Source of the DNA: WHTI01 sp963826105
GTDB lineage: Bacteria; Actinomycetota; CADDZG01; WHSQ01
Reading direction: 5' to 3'
NCBI GenBank assembly: GCA_963826105.1
Contig: CAWGWA010000010.1
Coordinates: forward strand, 1-47,319
DNA length: 47,319 bases
Positions 33,784 through 42,969 of this stretch are shown here, piece by piece. The position numbers and the translations under genes are program-made. Under the pieces are notes generated by a model. That model saw only the letters and a program-made list of their open reading frames with translations, was not told where the DNA came from and did not search any database. Positions within the stretch are counted from its first letter, which is position 1. Every line of letters starts with the position of its first letter.

Positions 33784-36294
33784 ATGGCTAAGGGACCTGT
33801 AGAACCGGAGTTGCCTCTCGAGGACAACCACGGCATCGAAGACATCGATCTCGTTGAAGAGGTCCAGTACTCGTTCCTTGAGTACGCGATGTCGGTCATC
33901 GTGTCCCGCGCGCTGCCGGACGTCCGTGACGGACTGAAGCCGGTCAACCGCCGCATCCTCTACGCCGCTCTCGAGTCCGGCCTCCGCCCCGACCAGCGTT
34001 TCCGCAAGTGCGCAGCGCTCGTCGGTGAAGTCATGAAGACTTACCACCCGCACGGCGACTCCTCGATCTACGACGCGCTCGCGCGCCTCGCGCAGGACTT
34101 CTCAACGCGCTACCTGTTGATCGACGGCCAAGGGAACTTCGGCTCCGTCGACGGCGACGCTCCAGCGGCCATGAGATACACCGAATGCCGGTTGTCGAAG
34201 TTGTCGATGGAACTCTTGCGCGACATCGGTGAGGAGACCGTCGACTTCGGTCCGAACTACGACGGCGACACGACCGAGCCGCTGGCGCTGCCGGCGCGGT
34301 TCCCGAACCTGCTCGTTAACGGCTCGACCGGGATCGCCGTGGGTATGGCGACCAACATCCCGCCGCACAACCTCACCGAGGTCTCGAATGCCGTCATCGA
34401 GGTCCTCAAGGACCCGACGCTCCAGCAGGACAAGAAGAAGATGCTTGCCGCGGTGATGAAGCATGTGAAGGGTCCAGACTTCCCGACAGGCGCGCTGATC
34501 GTCGGACAGCAGGGGATCAAGGATGCGTTCACGACCGGGCGCGGCTCGATCAAGATGCGCGCGGTCTGCGAGGTAGAAGAGGGACCGAAGGGCAACCCGC
34601 GCATCATCGTGAGCGAGCTTCCCTACCAGGTGAACAAGGCGCGCCTCGCCTCGAAGATCGCCGAGATGGTTAACAAGAAGGAGATCGAAGGCATCGCCGA
34701 CCTCCGGGACGAGTCCTCGCGCGACGGCATGCGTCTGGTAATCGACCTCAAGAAGTCGGCGGTTCCGCAGGTCGTCCTCAACACCCTCTACAAGCGTACG
34801 CAGCTCCAGGACAATTTCAGTGTGAACATGCTGGCGTTGGTCGACGGTATCCCCCGAACCCTCAACCTCGGCGAGGTTATCGACGAGTACGTCAAACACC
34901 AGGTCGACGTCATCGTGCGGCGCACCAAGTACCGCCTGCGCAAGGCCGAGGAGCGGGCGCACATCCTCGAGGGCCTCATCATCGCCCTCGATCACATCGA
35001 CGAGATCATCGAGCTGATCCGCAACGCGGCCGACACCGCCGAGGCTCGCCAGGGATTGATGGCGCGTTACGGGCTGAGCGAGGTCCAGTCGGATCACATC
35101 CTCGACATGCCGCTGAAGCGTCTGACCGCGCTCGAGCAGGACAAGATCCGCGACGAGTACAACGCTCTGCAGGCGACGATCAAAGAGCTCAAGGCGATCT
35201 TGGCCGACCCCTCGAAGGTGCGGTCGATCATCGCGGACGAGCTCACCGAGTTGCGCGACAAGTTCGGGGACGACCGACGGACCAAGATCGTGCCGGACGA
35301 GGGCGAGTTCGATATCGAAGACCTCATCGCCGACGAGGACCTCGTTATCTCGGTGTCGCGCGACGGCTACATCAAGAGCGTGCCGTCCGACACCTACAAG
35401 CGACAGGGTCGCGGAGGTCGCGGGGTCAAGGGTGCGGGCCTCAAGGAAGGCGACATCGTCGAGCACCTGCTGACGACGACAGCGCACAGCTACCTTCTGT
35501 TGTTCTCCAACACAGGGCGCGTTTACCGGATCAAGGCACACGAGATCCCCAAGCGCGACCGCACCGCACGCGGCACGGCGGTAGTCAACGTCGTCCCGAT
35601 GCGACCCGACGACAAGGTTGCCGCGGTCATCGACACGCGCGACTACGAGACCAACCGGTTCCTGCTGATCGCGACTCGCAAGGGCATGGTCAAGAAGACG
35701 CTGTTCCGCGAGTACGACTCGTCGCGCAAGGAAGGCATCATCGCCCTGAACCTCAAGGCTGGCGACGAGGTCGTCAGGGTGCAGCCGACCACGGGCGACG
35801 GCGACGTCCTCCTTCTCTCCCACCTCGGCAAGGCGATCCGTTTCAAGGAGAGCCTCGTGCGTCCGATGGGACGCACCGCCACCGGTGTCATCGGTATCCG
35901 CCTTGCGGAAAACGATGATGTCGTCGCCTGTGCGGTCATCAATGACGAGAAGCGAGACCTCTTCCTCGTGACCCAGTTCGGATACGGAAAGCGCACGAAA
36001 CTTGGCGACTTCCCCCGCAAGGGGCGTGGCGGTAAGGGCGTCATCGCGGCGAAACTCACCAAGCCACGGGGGCCGGTCGTCGGTGCCGTCATCGTCGGGC
36101 CCGATGAGGAGTTCTTCCTGATCTCGAGCGACGGAGTCGTCATCCGCATGAAGGCCGCCTCGGTCTCCCGGCAGGGACGGCCGGCCACGGGCGTTCGTGT
36201 GATGAACCTCAGTGAGGGTGTGAGCGTTTCCTCGGTTGCGCTCGTGATGGGTGACGAGAGAGAGAACGGCCAGAGCAAGCTCACCGACCCCTAG
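33784..36294 (+). CDS. gyrA: DNA gyrase subunit A
   Basis: Breaks and rejoins DNA. 836 aa, 8 bases after gyrB. Seen: RALPDVRDGLKPVNRRILY, catalytic Tyr132 in AAMRYTE, and the quinolone-resistance region HPHGDSSIYDALARLAQ with Ser93 and Asp97, which correspond to the drug-sensitive E. coli S83 and D87. M. tuberculosis has Ala at the Ser position. The C-terminal wrapping domain carries the GyrA box QGRGGRGVKG at about residue 540. A sequence-based prediction is fluoroquinolone susceptibility at this locus. A weak hairpin follows the stop. Confidence 0.97.
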   Translation: MAKGPVEPELPLEDNHGIEDIDLVEEVQYSFLEYAMSVIVSRALPDVRDGLKPVNRRILYAALESGLRPDQRFRKCAALVGEVMKTYHPHGDSSIYDALARLAQDFSTRYLLIDGQGNFGSVDGDAPAAMRYTECRLSKLSMELLRDIGEETVDFGPNYDGDTTEPLALPARFPNLLVNGSTGIAVGMATNIPPHNLTEVSNAVIEVLKDPTLQQDKKKMLAAVMKHVKGPDFPTGALIVGQQGIKDAFTTGRGSIKMRAVCEVEEGPKGNPRIIVSELPYQVNKARLASKIAEMVNKKEIEGIADLRDESSRDGMRLVIDLKKSAVPQVVLNTLYKRTQLQDNFSVNMLALVDGIPRTLNLGEVIDEYVKHQVDVIVRRTKYRLRKAEERAHILEGLIIALDHIDEIIELIRNAADTAEARQGLMARYGLSEVQSDHILDMPLKRLTALEQDKIRDEYNALQATIKELKAILADPSKVRSIIADELTELRDKFGDDRRTKIVPDEGEFDIEDLIADEDLVISVSRDGYIKSVPSDTYKRQGRGGRGVKGAGLKEGDIVEHLLTTTAHSYLLLFSNTGRVYRIKAHEIPKRDRTARGTAVVNVVPMRPDDKVAAVIDTRDYETNRFLLIATRKGMVKKTLFREYDSSRKEGIIALNLKAGDEVVRVQPTTGDGDVLLLSHLGKAIRFKESLVRPMGRTATGVIGIRLAENDDVVACAVINDEKRDLFLVTQFGYGKRTKLGDFPRKGRGGKGVIAAKLTKPRGPVVGAVIVGPDEEFFLISSDGVVIRMKAASVSRQGRPATGVRVMNLSEGVSVSSVALVMGDERENGQSKLTDP

Positions 36295-36310
36295 CGCGTT
36301 GACGCGCTTT
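36293..36310 (+). terminator. Weak hairpin after gyrA
   Basis: AGCGCG (36293-36298) and CGCGCT (36303-36308) with a TTGA loop and TT after, directly at the gyrA stop. Too short and T-poor to be sure it terminates. No tRNA is found in 36295-36380, where many actinobacteria have tRNA-Ile or tRNA-Ala near. Confidence 0.4.
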
Positions 36311-36380
36311 AGGTGTTGGCAGATAGTGGGCGTTCCGAAGCTAGGCAGGGCGGAAATGTCTGGGGACGTCAGGGGAATCT

Positions 36381-37094
36381 GTGGCATCGAGGGATGAGCC
36401 TCCGAAGAGATATAGGACGGAAACCGAACCGACCAGTGCGTCGGGCGGTCACCTGTCTTCGGGTGAGGAATCGGCCGGACCCCTATTCGATCCCCTCTTC
36501 GCCCCGCTTCCCTCGGAACTCGCGGGAGAACCGGGACTCAAGGGATCGCCTCGCAAGCGTGGCGAACGCCCCAGGCAGAAGAGGCCCGCTCCATCGCGGA
36601 CCGAGCCGGTAGCCGACACGCCACAACCGTGGGAAGAGACCGAGCTGCTCCCGCCGCGACGCCGTCCGGAACGAGAGATGACTCCGGGGCCGCGACCCCG
36701 ACCCGCACCCGGCAGCGCTCGCAAGAGGGTGCGCGTTCCGATGCGCAAGGCAAAGCGCACGATCACCCACGTCCATCCGGTGAGCGTCCTGAAGCTCTCT
36801 CTCTTCATGTACTCGTGCTTCTTCGTGGTGTGGCTGCTGTTCGCGGCGATCTTCTACAACCTCGTCGCATCCACCGGGGTGATCGATGCTTTCACCGAGA
36901 TCATCAACGTCTTCGGCGCCGAAGGTCAGGAGTTCGAGTTCACCTTCGGTGTCGCGATGAAGTGGGCCATCCTGCTGGGGATCCTCGGAGTGGTGATCGG
37001 CTCGCTGGTGAACGCGGGACTGGCCTTCCTCTACAACGTGGCCCACGATGTCGTCGGTGGCGTTCAGCTCACATTCTCCGAAAGGGACGAGTAG
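36381..37094 (+). CDS. DUF3566 transmembrane protein
   Basis: 237 aa from GTG 36381. The first 125 residues are disordered, Arg- and Pro-rich, then THVHPVSVLKLSLFMYSCFFVVWLLF opens the DUF3566 domain (about 128-237), with two membrane helices (about 135-162 and 190-220). This is the Rv0007 family, always next to gyrA in Actinobacteria and of unknown function; a cell-division link has been suggested for the mycobacterial protein but is not shown here. The final SERDE is acidic. Eleven bases separate its stop from the ABC ATPase start. Confidence 0.9.
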   Translation: MASRDEPPKRYRTETEPTSASGGHLSSGEESAGPLFDPLFAPLPSELAGEPGLKGSPRKRGERPRQKRPAPSRTEPVADTPQPWEETELLPPRRRPEREMTPGPRPRPAPGSARKRVRVPMRKAKRTITHVHPVSVLKLSLFMYSCFFVVWLLFAAIFYNLVASTGVIDAFTEIINVFGAEGQEFEFTFGVAMKWAILLGILGVVIGSLVNAGLAFLYNVAHDVVGGVQLTFSERDE

Positions 37095-37104
37095 CGTCTC
37101 GCAC

Positions 37105-38211
37105 ATGGCTGACGTGATGATCTCCCTCAAGAACGTCTCGAAGCGTTTCGAGGGAACATCCGGCGCGGCGGTGGATGACCTTTCTCTCGACGTCAACAAA
37201 GGTGAGCTGGTCGTCCTCGTCGGGCCGTCGGGATGCGGCAAGACCACGACTATGAAGATGATCAACCGCCTGGTCGAGCCCACGTCCGGTTCGATCACTG
37301 TGGACGGCACCGACGTCCTTCATCAGGACCCGGTGCAGCTGCGCCGGGGGATCGGCTACGTGATCCAAAGCATCGGGTTGATGCCGCATCGGAACATCGC
37401 GGACAACATCGGGATGGTTCCTCGCCTGATCGGTTGGGACGGCGCGCGCATAAAGGAGCGCATCGACGAACTGGTCGAGATCTTCCAATTGGATACCGAG
37501 ATGCTCACTCGCTATCCGAGTGAGCTGTCCGGGGGCCAGCGCCAGCGCGTCGGCGTCGCTCGAGCACTGGCGGCTGACCCGCCGGTGATGCTGATGGACG
37601 AGCCGTTCGCCGCGGTCGACCCGATCGTCCGAGAGCGCCTGCAGGATCAGTTCCTTGAGATCCAGGAGCGGCTCAAGAAGACGATCGTGTTCGTTACGCA
37701 TGACATCGACGAGGCCGTGAAACTCGCCGATCGCATCGCGATCCTCAACGTCGGCGGTGTCATCGAACAGTACGCAACCCCCGAAGAGATCCTTCGGGAG
37801 CCGGCCAACGACTTCGTCAGATCGTTCGTGGGTCGTGAGCGGGGGCTCAAGCGCCTGGCCCTCATCAAGGTCGCCGACATCGAGACCGTGCTGGGCCCTG
37901 TGGTCGCTCCCCAGGCGCCGAGCTCGAGGGCACTGACCGAGATGGAGGCTTACGGTCTGGATTGGGTCAGCGTCGTTCTCGACGGCGAGTTGCTCGGGTG
38001 GATCGATCGGGCCACGGCCGAGAGTACGGAGACGGTGAACCCCGATGACGCCCTCCCGTTCAGCGCCTACGTGACCGCCGAGAGTTCGTTGAGGGAGGCG
38101 CTTGAGGCGATAGTGACCTCGCGTACCCAGGTGGCGGTCGTGGTCACCGAGGGCCAGCGTTACCGCGGCATCCTCACGCTGGAAAGGATCTCGAAGGAGA
38201 TCATCTCGTGA
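37105..38211 (+). CDS. OpuC/ProV-type osmolyte ABC transporter ATPase
   Basis: 368 aa from ATG 37105 (an extension to 37048 would overlap DUF3566). Seen: Walker A GPSGCGKTTTM (about 37-47), VIQSIGLMPHRNI as Q-loop and helical region, signature LSGGQRQRVGVARAL, Walker B VMLMDEPFAAVDP and the His of THDIDEA. The C-terminal part (about 270-368) has two CBS-like repeats, typical of glycine betaine and choline ATPases, where they sense ionic strength. First gene of a four-gene importer with two permeases and a binding lipoprotein. Substrate cannot be fixed; ergothioneine transporters of the EgtU type share this layout. Confidence 0.92.
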   Translation: MADVMISLKNVSKRFEGTSGAAVDDLSLDVNKGELVVLVGPSGCGKTTTMKMINRLVEPTSGSITVDGTDVLHQDPVQLRRGIGYVIQSIGLMPHRNIADNIGMVPRLIGWDGARIKERIDELVEIFQLDTEMLTRYPSELSGGQRQRVGVARALAADPPVMLMDEPFAAVDPIVRERLQDQFLEIQERLKKTIVFVTHDIDEAVKLADRIAILNVGGVIEQYATPEEILREPANDFVRSFVGRERGLKRLALIKVADIETVLGPVVAPQAPSSRALTEMEAYGLDWVSVVLDGELLGWIDRATAESTETVNPDDALPFSAYVTAESSLREALEAIVTSRTQVAVVVTEGQRYRGILTLERISKEIIS

Positions 38212-38867
38212 TCGACGAGCTGTTCCGCTGGGACTGGTTCTTCGATCACCTCCCTGATATCTGGGAGCTGACCGTCGAGCATCTCCGGCTCACAGTCATC
38301 GCGGTTGTGATCGGATTCGCGATCTCGTTCCCGCTCGGAGTCCTCGCGTATCGCTATCGACGCACCTACGGTCCCATCTCCGCGGTGACTGGGATCCTCT
38401 ACACGATCCCAAGCCTGGCGCTGTTCATGATGCTCGGTCCCATAACCGGAACCCTGTCGATTACCACCGCCGAGGTCGGACTCGTCAGCTACACGCTCTT
38501 GATCATCATCCGCAATACGGTCGCAGGCTTCCGGGGCGTGCCCGAGGACGTTAAGGAAGCCGCACGCGGGATGGGCTATACCGCGCGTCAGAGCCTGTGG
38601 AAAGTCGAACTTCCTCTTGCGGTTCCGGCGATCGTCGCGGGTGTACGTATCGCAACGGTCACGACGATCGGACTGGTGACGGTTACCTCGCTGATCGGTC
38701 ACGGTGGTCTCGGGATCTACATCCTCCAGGGGCTCAGTCGGTTGGACTCGACCTTGACCTTGACCGGCGCGGTTCTGTCGATGCTCCTTGCGGTCACCGC
38801 CGACCGCCTTCTGGTTGTCGCTGAACGTCGATCGACGCCGTGGCAGACGCGGGCGCGCGCCTCATGA
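38208..38867 (+). CDS. OpuC-type ABC permease 1
   Basis: 219 aa, with about five transmembrane helices. The EAA loop that contacts the ATPase is AARGMGYTARQSLWKVELP, followed by an LAVPAIVAGVRIATV helix. A start with FRWDWFFDHLPDIWELT and the ISAVTGILYTIPSLALF segment fit the OpuCB/YehW type. The ATG overlaps the ATPase stop (4 bases) and its own stop overlaps the second permease ATG, so the genes are translationally coupled. Confidence 0.92.
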   Translation: MIDELFRWDWFFDHLPDIWELTVEHLRLTVIAVVIGFAISFPLGVLAYRYRRTYGPISAVTGILYTIPSLALFMMLGPITGTLSITTAEVGLVSYTLLIIIRNTVAGFRGVPEDVKEAARGMGYTARQSLWKVELPLAVPAIVAGVRIATVTTIGLVTVTSLIGHGGLGIYILQGLSRLDSTLTLTGAVLSMLLAVTADRLLVVAERRSTPWQTRARAS

Positions 38868-39607
38868 GCGGGTTGATCGAGTTCCTCACCGACTCCGCGA
38901 ACTGGAGCGGTACGGACGGCATCCCCACCCGATTGCTGGAGCACGTTCAGCTTTCGGGTGTCTCGATCCTCATCGCGATCGTGCCGGCGGTTCTGCTCGG
39001 CCTCTACATCGGTCACACCCGGAGGTTCGAGTTCATCGTCTCGATCGTTGCCCTCGGCCGCGCGCTCCCTTCATTCGCGGTCATGGCGTTCTTCTTCCCG
39101 ATGCAGTTGCGGTTCGGTTGGGGATTCACTCCCTGGGCCGCCGTGATCGCGATGGTGCTGCTTGCCATCCCTCCGATCCTGACCAATACGTACGTAGGCG
39201 TCCGTGACGTGGATGCGGACACGCTCGAGGCCGCGCGCGGCATGGGCATGAGCGAACGAGAGGTGCTGCGTCGGATCGAGTTCCCTCTCGCCGTGCCCCT
39301 GGCGATCGCGGGTCTGCGCACGGCCGCGGTCCAGGTGGTGGCGACCATGACGCTGGCGGCACTGATCGCGGGCGGCGGACTTGGCCGCTACATCGTCGAC
39401 GGCTCGGCGCTTGGATCGAACAGCGAGAGCGGCGTTGCCAAGCTCCTGGCCGGCGCGGTTCTGGTGGCGTTCATGGCGATCGTGGTGGATGGATTCCTTG
39501 GGATCGTGGAACGGCTGGCCTCGCCCAGGACCACCAGCCGGGGCCGGCGGAGGGTCCCGGAGGAGCACCTCGACGTGCTCCCGGCCCCCGATCTCACGGC
39601 CACCTGA
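38864..39607 (+). CDS. OpuC-type ABC permease 2
   Basis: 247 aa from ATG 38864, which overlaps the stop of the first permease (ATGA); GTG 38840 is a less likely alternative. The EAA loop is AARGMGMSEREVLRRIEFP. About six helices are seen, and the ALPSFAVMAFFFPMQ segment matches the first permease's IPSLALF segment, as expected for a paralogous pair. The tail (about 225-247) is basic and Pro-rich. A 106-base gap with a tandem repeat separates it from the binding lipoprotein gene. Confidence 0.9.
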   Translation: MSGLIEFLTDSANWSGTDGIPTRLLEHVQLSGVSILIAIVPAVLLGLYIGHTRRFEFIVSIVALGRALPSFAVMAFFFPMQLRFGWGFTPWAAVIAMVLLAIPPILTNTYVGVRDVDADTLEAARGMGMSEREVLRRIEFPLAVPLAIAGLRTAAVQVVATMTLAALIAGGGLGRYIVDGSALGSNSESGVAKLLAGAVLVAFMAIVVDGFLGIVERLASPRTTSRGRRRVPEEHLDVLPAPDLTAT

Positions 39608-39622
39608 GCCCTGCTACACAGT

Positions 39623-39640
39623 TAGTACGAGTAGTACGAG
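39623..39640 (+). repeat. Two tandem copies of TAGTACGAG
   Basis: Perfect direct repeat (39623-39631 and 39632-39640) in the gap before the binding lipoprotein gene. The 9-base step is close to one helical turn, so it may be a regulator site or a -10/-35 context; no function is shown. Confidence 0.6.
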
Positions 39641-39713
39641 CGCTGCCGTAGGGTTGCCCGATCCTACCGAGGGGTCGATGGCGGCCCCCCTGATGAAGGA
39701 ATGGAGGCGACCC

Positions 39714-40634
39714 ATGCGGAGACCCCGCATAGCCGTTCTCGGGGCGACCCTTATGGCGCTGTTGCTGCTGTTCAGCGCGTGCGGGTCGGGAGAGGACGAC
39801 GGAGATAACGGAGACGCCGGGGGTGAGGACAAGGGCAGTATCACCGTCGGTTCGGATGCTTTCGGCGAGGCTCAGATCCTCGGCGAGATGTATGCACTAC
39901 TGCTCGAAGACGCCGGCTACACGGTAGAGCGTCAGCTGAACCTCGAGTCGCGTGAAGTGCGCCTGGACGCGATGGAGGGTGGCGAGGTCGATGTGGCGCC
40001 CGAGTATCTCGCGAGCCTGTTGTCGGTGCTCGATCCCGAAGCAGATCTTTCGGGTGACGCGGCCACGGTTGCCGGACTCCTCGAGCCTTTGCTTACGGAG
40101 CGCGATCTTCAGTTGCTCGACTTCTCGGACGCGATCGACACCAACGCGTTCGTGGTGACGACGGAGACCGCAGACGAGTACGGCATGGTCACGATGAGCG
40201 ATCTGGGTGAGGTTGCTAGTGAGCTCATCCTCGGTGCGCCCGCTGAATGTCCCGAGCGGCCGTTCTGTCTCCCCGGTCTCGATGAGACCTACGGGGCGGT
40301 GTTCGCGGACTTCAAGCCGCTCGAGTACGGAGCCGCGACCGCGCAAGCACTCAGTGCCGGTGCGATCGACGTCGCGCTGCTGTTCTCGACCGATGCGTTG
40401 ATCGAGGAGAACAGCTTCGTTCTGCTGGATGACGACAAGGGACTCCAGTCGGCCGACAACATCACGCCGCTGGTCACATCTGAGTTTGCCGGTGATGTTG
40501 CGGACATCCTCAATCCCTTGAGTCAGGCACTGACCACGGACGAGATGACCGCGTTCAATGCCCGTGTGTCGATCGACGCCGAAGACCCGGCGGACGTTGC
40601 GCGCGAGTACCTGGAAGAGAAAGGCCTCCTCTAG
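39714..40634 (+). CDS. Osmolyte ABC transporter substrate-binding lipoprotein
   Basis: 306 aa from ATG 39714 (GGAGG at 39703-39707; an ATG at 39678 is possible). A lipoprotein signal ends at LFSAC (Cys24), then an acidic linker and an OpuAC-type domain with SITVGSDAFGEAQILGEM at the start. Seen: VDVAPEYLASLLSVL, the LGAPAECPERPFCLPGL region with a pair of Cys probably joined, and ALSAGAIDVALLFSTD, fitting the OpuCC/ProX fold. This captures the ligand outside and hands it to the two permeases. The aromatic box that would name the ligand is not certain from sequence alone. Confidence 0.92.
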   Translation: MRRPRIAVLGATLMALLLLFSACGSGEDDGDNGDAGGEDKGSITVGSDAFGEAQILGEMYALLLEDAGYTVERQLNLESREVRLDAMEGGEVDVAPEYLASLLSVLDPEADLSGDAATVAGLLEPLLTERDLQLLDFSDAIDTNAFVVTTETADEYGMVTMSDLGEVASELILGAPAECPERPFCLPGLDETYGAVFADFKPLEYGAATAQALSAGAIDVALLFSTDALIEENSFVLLDDDKGLQSADNITPLVTSEFAGDVADILNPLSQALTTDEMTAFNARVSIDAEDPADVAREYLEEKGLL

Positions 40635-40659
40635 CTATTTCTGGACCGGGGTCGGGGAG

Positions 40660-40679
40660 CGGGGGCCTGCGGGCCCCCG
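40660..40679. terminator. Bidirectional terminator
   Basis: CGGGGGCC (40660-40667) with GGCCCCCG (40672-40679), loop TGCG, between the convergent lipoprotein and CDF genes. TTCT follows on the plus side. It probably serves both genes. Confidence 0.8.
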
Positions 40680-40682
40680 TTC

Positions 40683-41636
40683 TCATTCCCGGAACTCGGT
40701 GAGTTCGGGAACGGGGAAGATCGTCACGTCGTAGAGGCGCCAGTCGAGGGCCATCATCTGCTCCCGGGCTGCCTGGAGCTTCGCGGTTAGTCCGCGCTCG
40801 TCGGAGGGGACGACCGTGATGTCTCCATAGAAGACATGACCCTCCTCGCGGAGCCGCACCTTGACGTCCTCGACCCAATCGAGCTTCCGCATCTCCGTAG
40901 CGACGCGAGCAGGCAGTGGATCGACGGCGGACGCGTCCACGAGATGGGGCCGCCGATCCATCAACGAACCGGTAGCGGCGCGGATGTTCTTGACTCCGTC
41001 TTTGACGATGCTGAGCGAGATGAATGTCGCGGCAACTGCGTCTGCCCACCACAGTCCGAACCTGATCCCGAGGATCCCGAGTGCAGCGGCGACGGCGGTC
41101 GTCCAGTCGGCCTTGTTCATCTCGGCGTCGGCGAACAATGTCTTGTCCTGTAGCTCGCGCGCGAGTCGTATCTTCATGCGTCCGAGGATCACTCCTGGGA
41201 TGACCGTGTAGAGCAGCACGATGATCATCAACCAGCCGAGCCAGATCGGTTCGCCGAACGGTTGCACGAGCCCGATCGGCGGGTGCTCGAACGAGAGCAT
41301 CTTGGAGACTGAGTCGTGGAGGATCAGGACGCCGAGGAAGAGCAGGGCCATCGACGCGACCATGTACGCGATCGACACCGCCCGGTGATGCCCGTAGGGA
41401 TACTCCTCGTCTGGTTTCCGGTAGCGCACGCGTGCTGCGATCAGGAACGCGATCGGCGGGATGAATGAAAGTAGGTCCTCCACCCAGGCCGCCTTCATCG
41501 CTTGCGACGAACCGAGCGTGAGGTACATCAGGATCACCGCGCTGACCAGGAAGCCGATCGTGATCCACTCAAGACGGATCGCCTTCTCGTTCAGGTGGGC
41601 TCTGTCCGGAGGAAGTTCGCCATGGGGCTGACTCAT
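40683..41636 (-). CDS. Cation diffusion facilitator (CDF) metal transporter
   Basis: 317 aa with six predicted membrane helices and a cytoplasmic C-terminal domain of about 90 residues, the CDF plan for exporting divalent metals (Zn, Fe, Mn, Co) in exchange for protons. Seen: the helix-2 region VEDLLSFIPPIAFLIAARVR, the following loop EEYPYGHHRAVSI, the helix-5 NKADWTTAVAAALGILG with Asp, and WWADAVAA in helix 6. The usual Asp/His metal tetrad is only partly standard (Glu-Asp in helix 2 and Asn-Lys-Ala-Asp in helix 5), so specificity is uncertain. Its ATG overlaps the stop of the upstream binding lipoprotein gene. Confidence 0.88.
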   Translation of the reverse strand: MSQPHGELPPDRAHLNEKAIRLEWITIGFLVSAVILMYLTLGSSQAMKAAWVEDLLSFIPPIAFLIAARVRYRKPDEEYPYGHHRAVSIAYMVASMALLFLGVLILHDSVSKMLSFEHPPIGLVQPFGEPIWLGWLMIIVLLYTVIPGVILGRMKIRLARELQDKTLFADAEMNKADWTTAVAAALGILGIRFGLWWADAVAATFISLSIVKDGVKNIRAATGSLMDRRPHLVDASAVDPLPARVATEMRKLDWVEDVKVRLREEGHVFYGDITVVPSDERGLTAKLQAAREQMMALDWRLYDVTIFPVPELTEFRE

Positions 41637-42316
41637 GGCTCCACCTCATCGAGCAGGGCCTCGATCTCATCGGCGTGGGCGATCAGGAACCGCTCGACGC
41701 GCACGAGCCAGCCGTTCTCGCCGAGCCGAACGGCCATGACGTGATCCGTCTCCGTCAAGATCACTCCGGTCTCGACCAGGCCGAGATCGTCCAGCAGCCA
41801 TCTGTCGACCGCCCGCGCTCCGGTGCTCTGGTTGACGTCGTCAACGACCTGGACATCGGCATCGGTCTTGAACAAGACCCCGGCGGCCTCGATGCCGGCC
41901 TCCACGTCCACCCTGAGACCGGCGATGTCCTCGGGAACGTCGTCAGACTCGGGGACTGCGACGACGACCTGGGTCGTCAGGTAGGGGTGCGTCAACGCCG
42001 CTTCCGTGACGAACGGGTTCTTCGCCCCCAGGCCCCCGATCACGAGGTCGACCTGCGAATACTTCAGGGCCCCGAACAGTTCCTCCTCGGAGCCCGGCAC
42101 CCACTCGATCTCGGCGTCGAGTTCCTCGGCGAGCCGCTCCACGATCTCGACCTCGATCCCCGCCGGTCCCTCGGGCGTGAGTTCGGCCCACGGGTCACTG
42201 GCGGTGATGCCGACCCGCATCGTCCCGCCCTCCACGCGATCGAGGGTGCCCTCGGGGTCGACCGGAGGAGTTGCACACGCCACGAAAAGGACCATTGCCA
42301 AGGCAAGCCATCGCAT
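41633..42316 (-). CDS. Family 3 solute-binding lipoprotein
   Basis: 227 aa. A lipoprotein signal ends at FVAC (Cys14). A small SBP_bac_3 fold follows: GTMRVGITASDPWAELTP at the start, GIEVEIVERLAEEL, VDLVIGGLGAKNPF and the hinge VTEAALTHPYLTT. This class normally binds polar amino acids for ABC importers, but no ABC genes are beside it; instead it is translationally coupled to the CDF gene (4-base overlap). It might be a metal-chelate or ligand sensor for it, or an orphan binding protein. Context, not sequence, raises this. Confidence 0.85.
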   Translation of the reverse strand: MRWLALAMVLFVACATPPVDPEGTLDRVEGGTMRVGITASDPWAELTPEGPAGIEVEIVERLAEELDAEIEWVPGSEEELFGALKYSQVDLVIGGLGAKNPFVTEAALTHPYLTTQVVVAVPESDDVPEDIAGLRVDVEAGIEAAGVLFKTDADVQVVDDVNQSTGARAVDRWLLDDLGLVETGVILTETDHVMAVRLGENGWLVRVERFLIAHADEIEALLDEVEP

Positions 42317-42343
42317 GCCGGAACCGTTCCCCGAACCCCGGGA

Positions 42344-42969
42344 CTAAACCGCGAGGCTAGCGGTTCGTTCGCCGGCCCGGATCGGGACCTCCAGGCGGTT
42401 GTTCGGGGGGGCCAGGGGGCAGGTCCACTGCGGGTCGTAGGAGCACGAGGGGTTGTAGGCGAAGTTGAAGTCGAGCACGAGCCGAGCCCCGTCGGTGCCC
42501 AGGTCCGCACCTTTGATCGTGTCGAGGAGGTAGCGGCAGGCGCCGTAGGTCTCGGCCCCCGAGGTCCCGTCCCGGAACGACAGGAACAGGCCCCCGCCGT
42601 AGCCCTCGACCCAGAGACAGTCGAGCGACTGGGGACTCCCGAAGAGCGAGAAGTTCACGGTCGCGTAGCGGGTGAATCCGTAGGTGCCGTCCGTGCTGGT
42701 GGTGACCTCGAGGTGTTGCTCCTGAGCCGCGACGATCTCGCCTAGCACCCGGGCCTCCGGGTCGTAGTCGAAGTAGGGGAGCGCCCCGAAGTCTGCCCCC
42801 GCGGTGATCGGGCTCTGAGGATGGCTCCGGAACAGTTCGTCCCGGGTTGATCGCCAGTCATCCCACGCCGCGCGGGGTCCTCGGCCGCCCGAACCCGCGC
42901 GTAGAGCGCGAAGATCTGGCGCTTCCAGTCGAGTAGTTCGGCGACGGTCTGAGCATCCATCCCCGACAT
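42344..42969 (-). CDS. DUF1684 family protein, split by a frameshift
   Basis: About 208 aa if joined. The first frame, from ATG 42969 (or 42960), gives LLDWKRQIFALYARVRAAEDP; after about 42874 the family sequence continues one frame on (WDDWRSTRDELFRSHP, FGALPYFDYDPEARVLGE), and the C-terminus holds the DUF1684 signature LDFNFAYNPSCSYDPQWTCP. The break is at a GGGG run (42874-42877); one added G restores the frame. DUF1684 proteins are of unknown function and occur widely in bacteria. Minus strand, 27 bases before the binding lipoprotein start, so likely one transcript with it and CDF. Confidence 0.8.

Noticed and set aside
34102..36387. Long minus-strand open frame opposite gyrA (761 codons)
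   Set aside because: It is the shadow of a highly conserved gyrA in a GC-rich genome; no family motif and no ribosome site.
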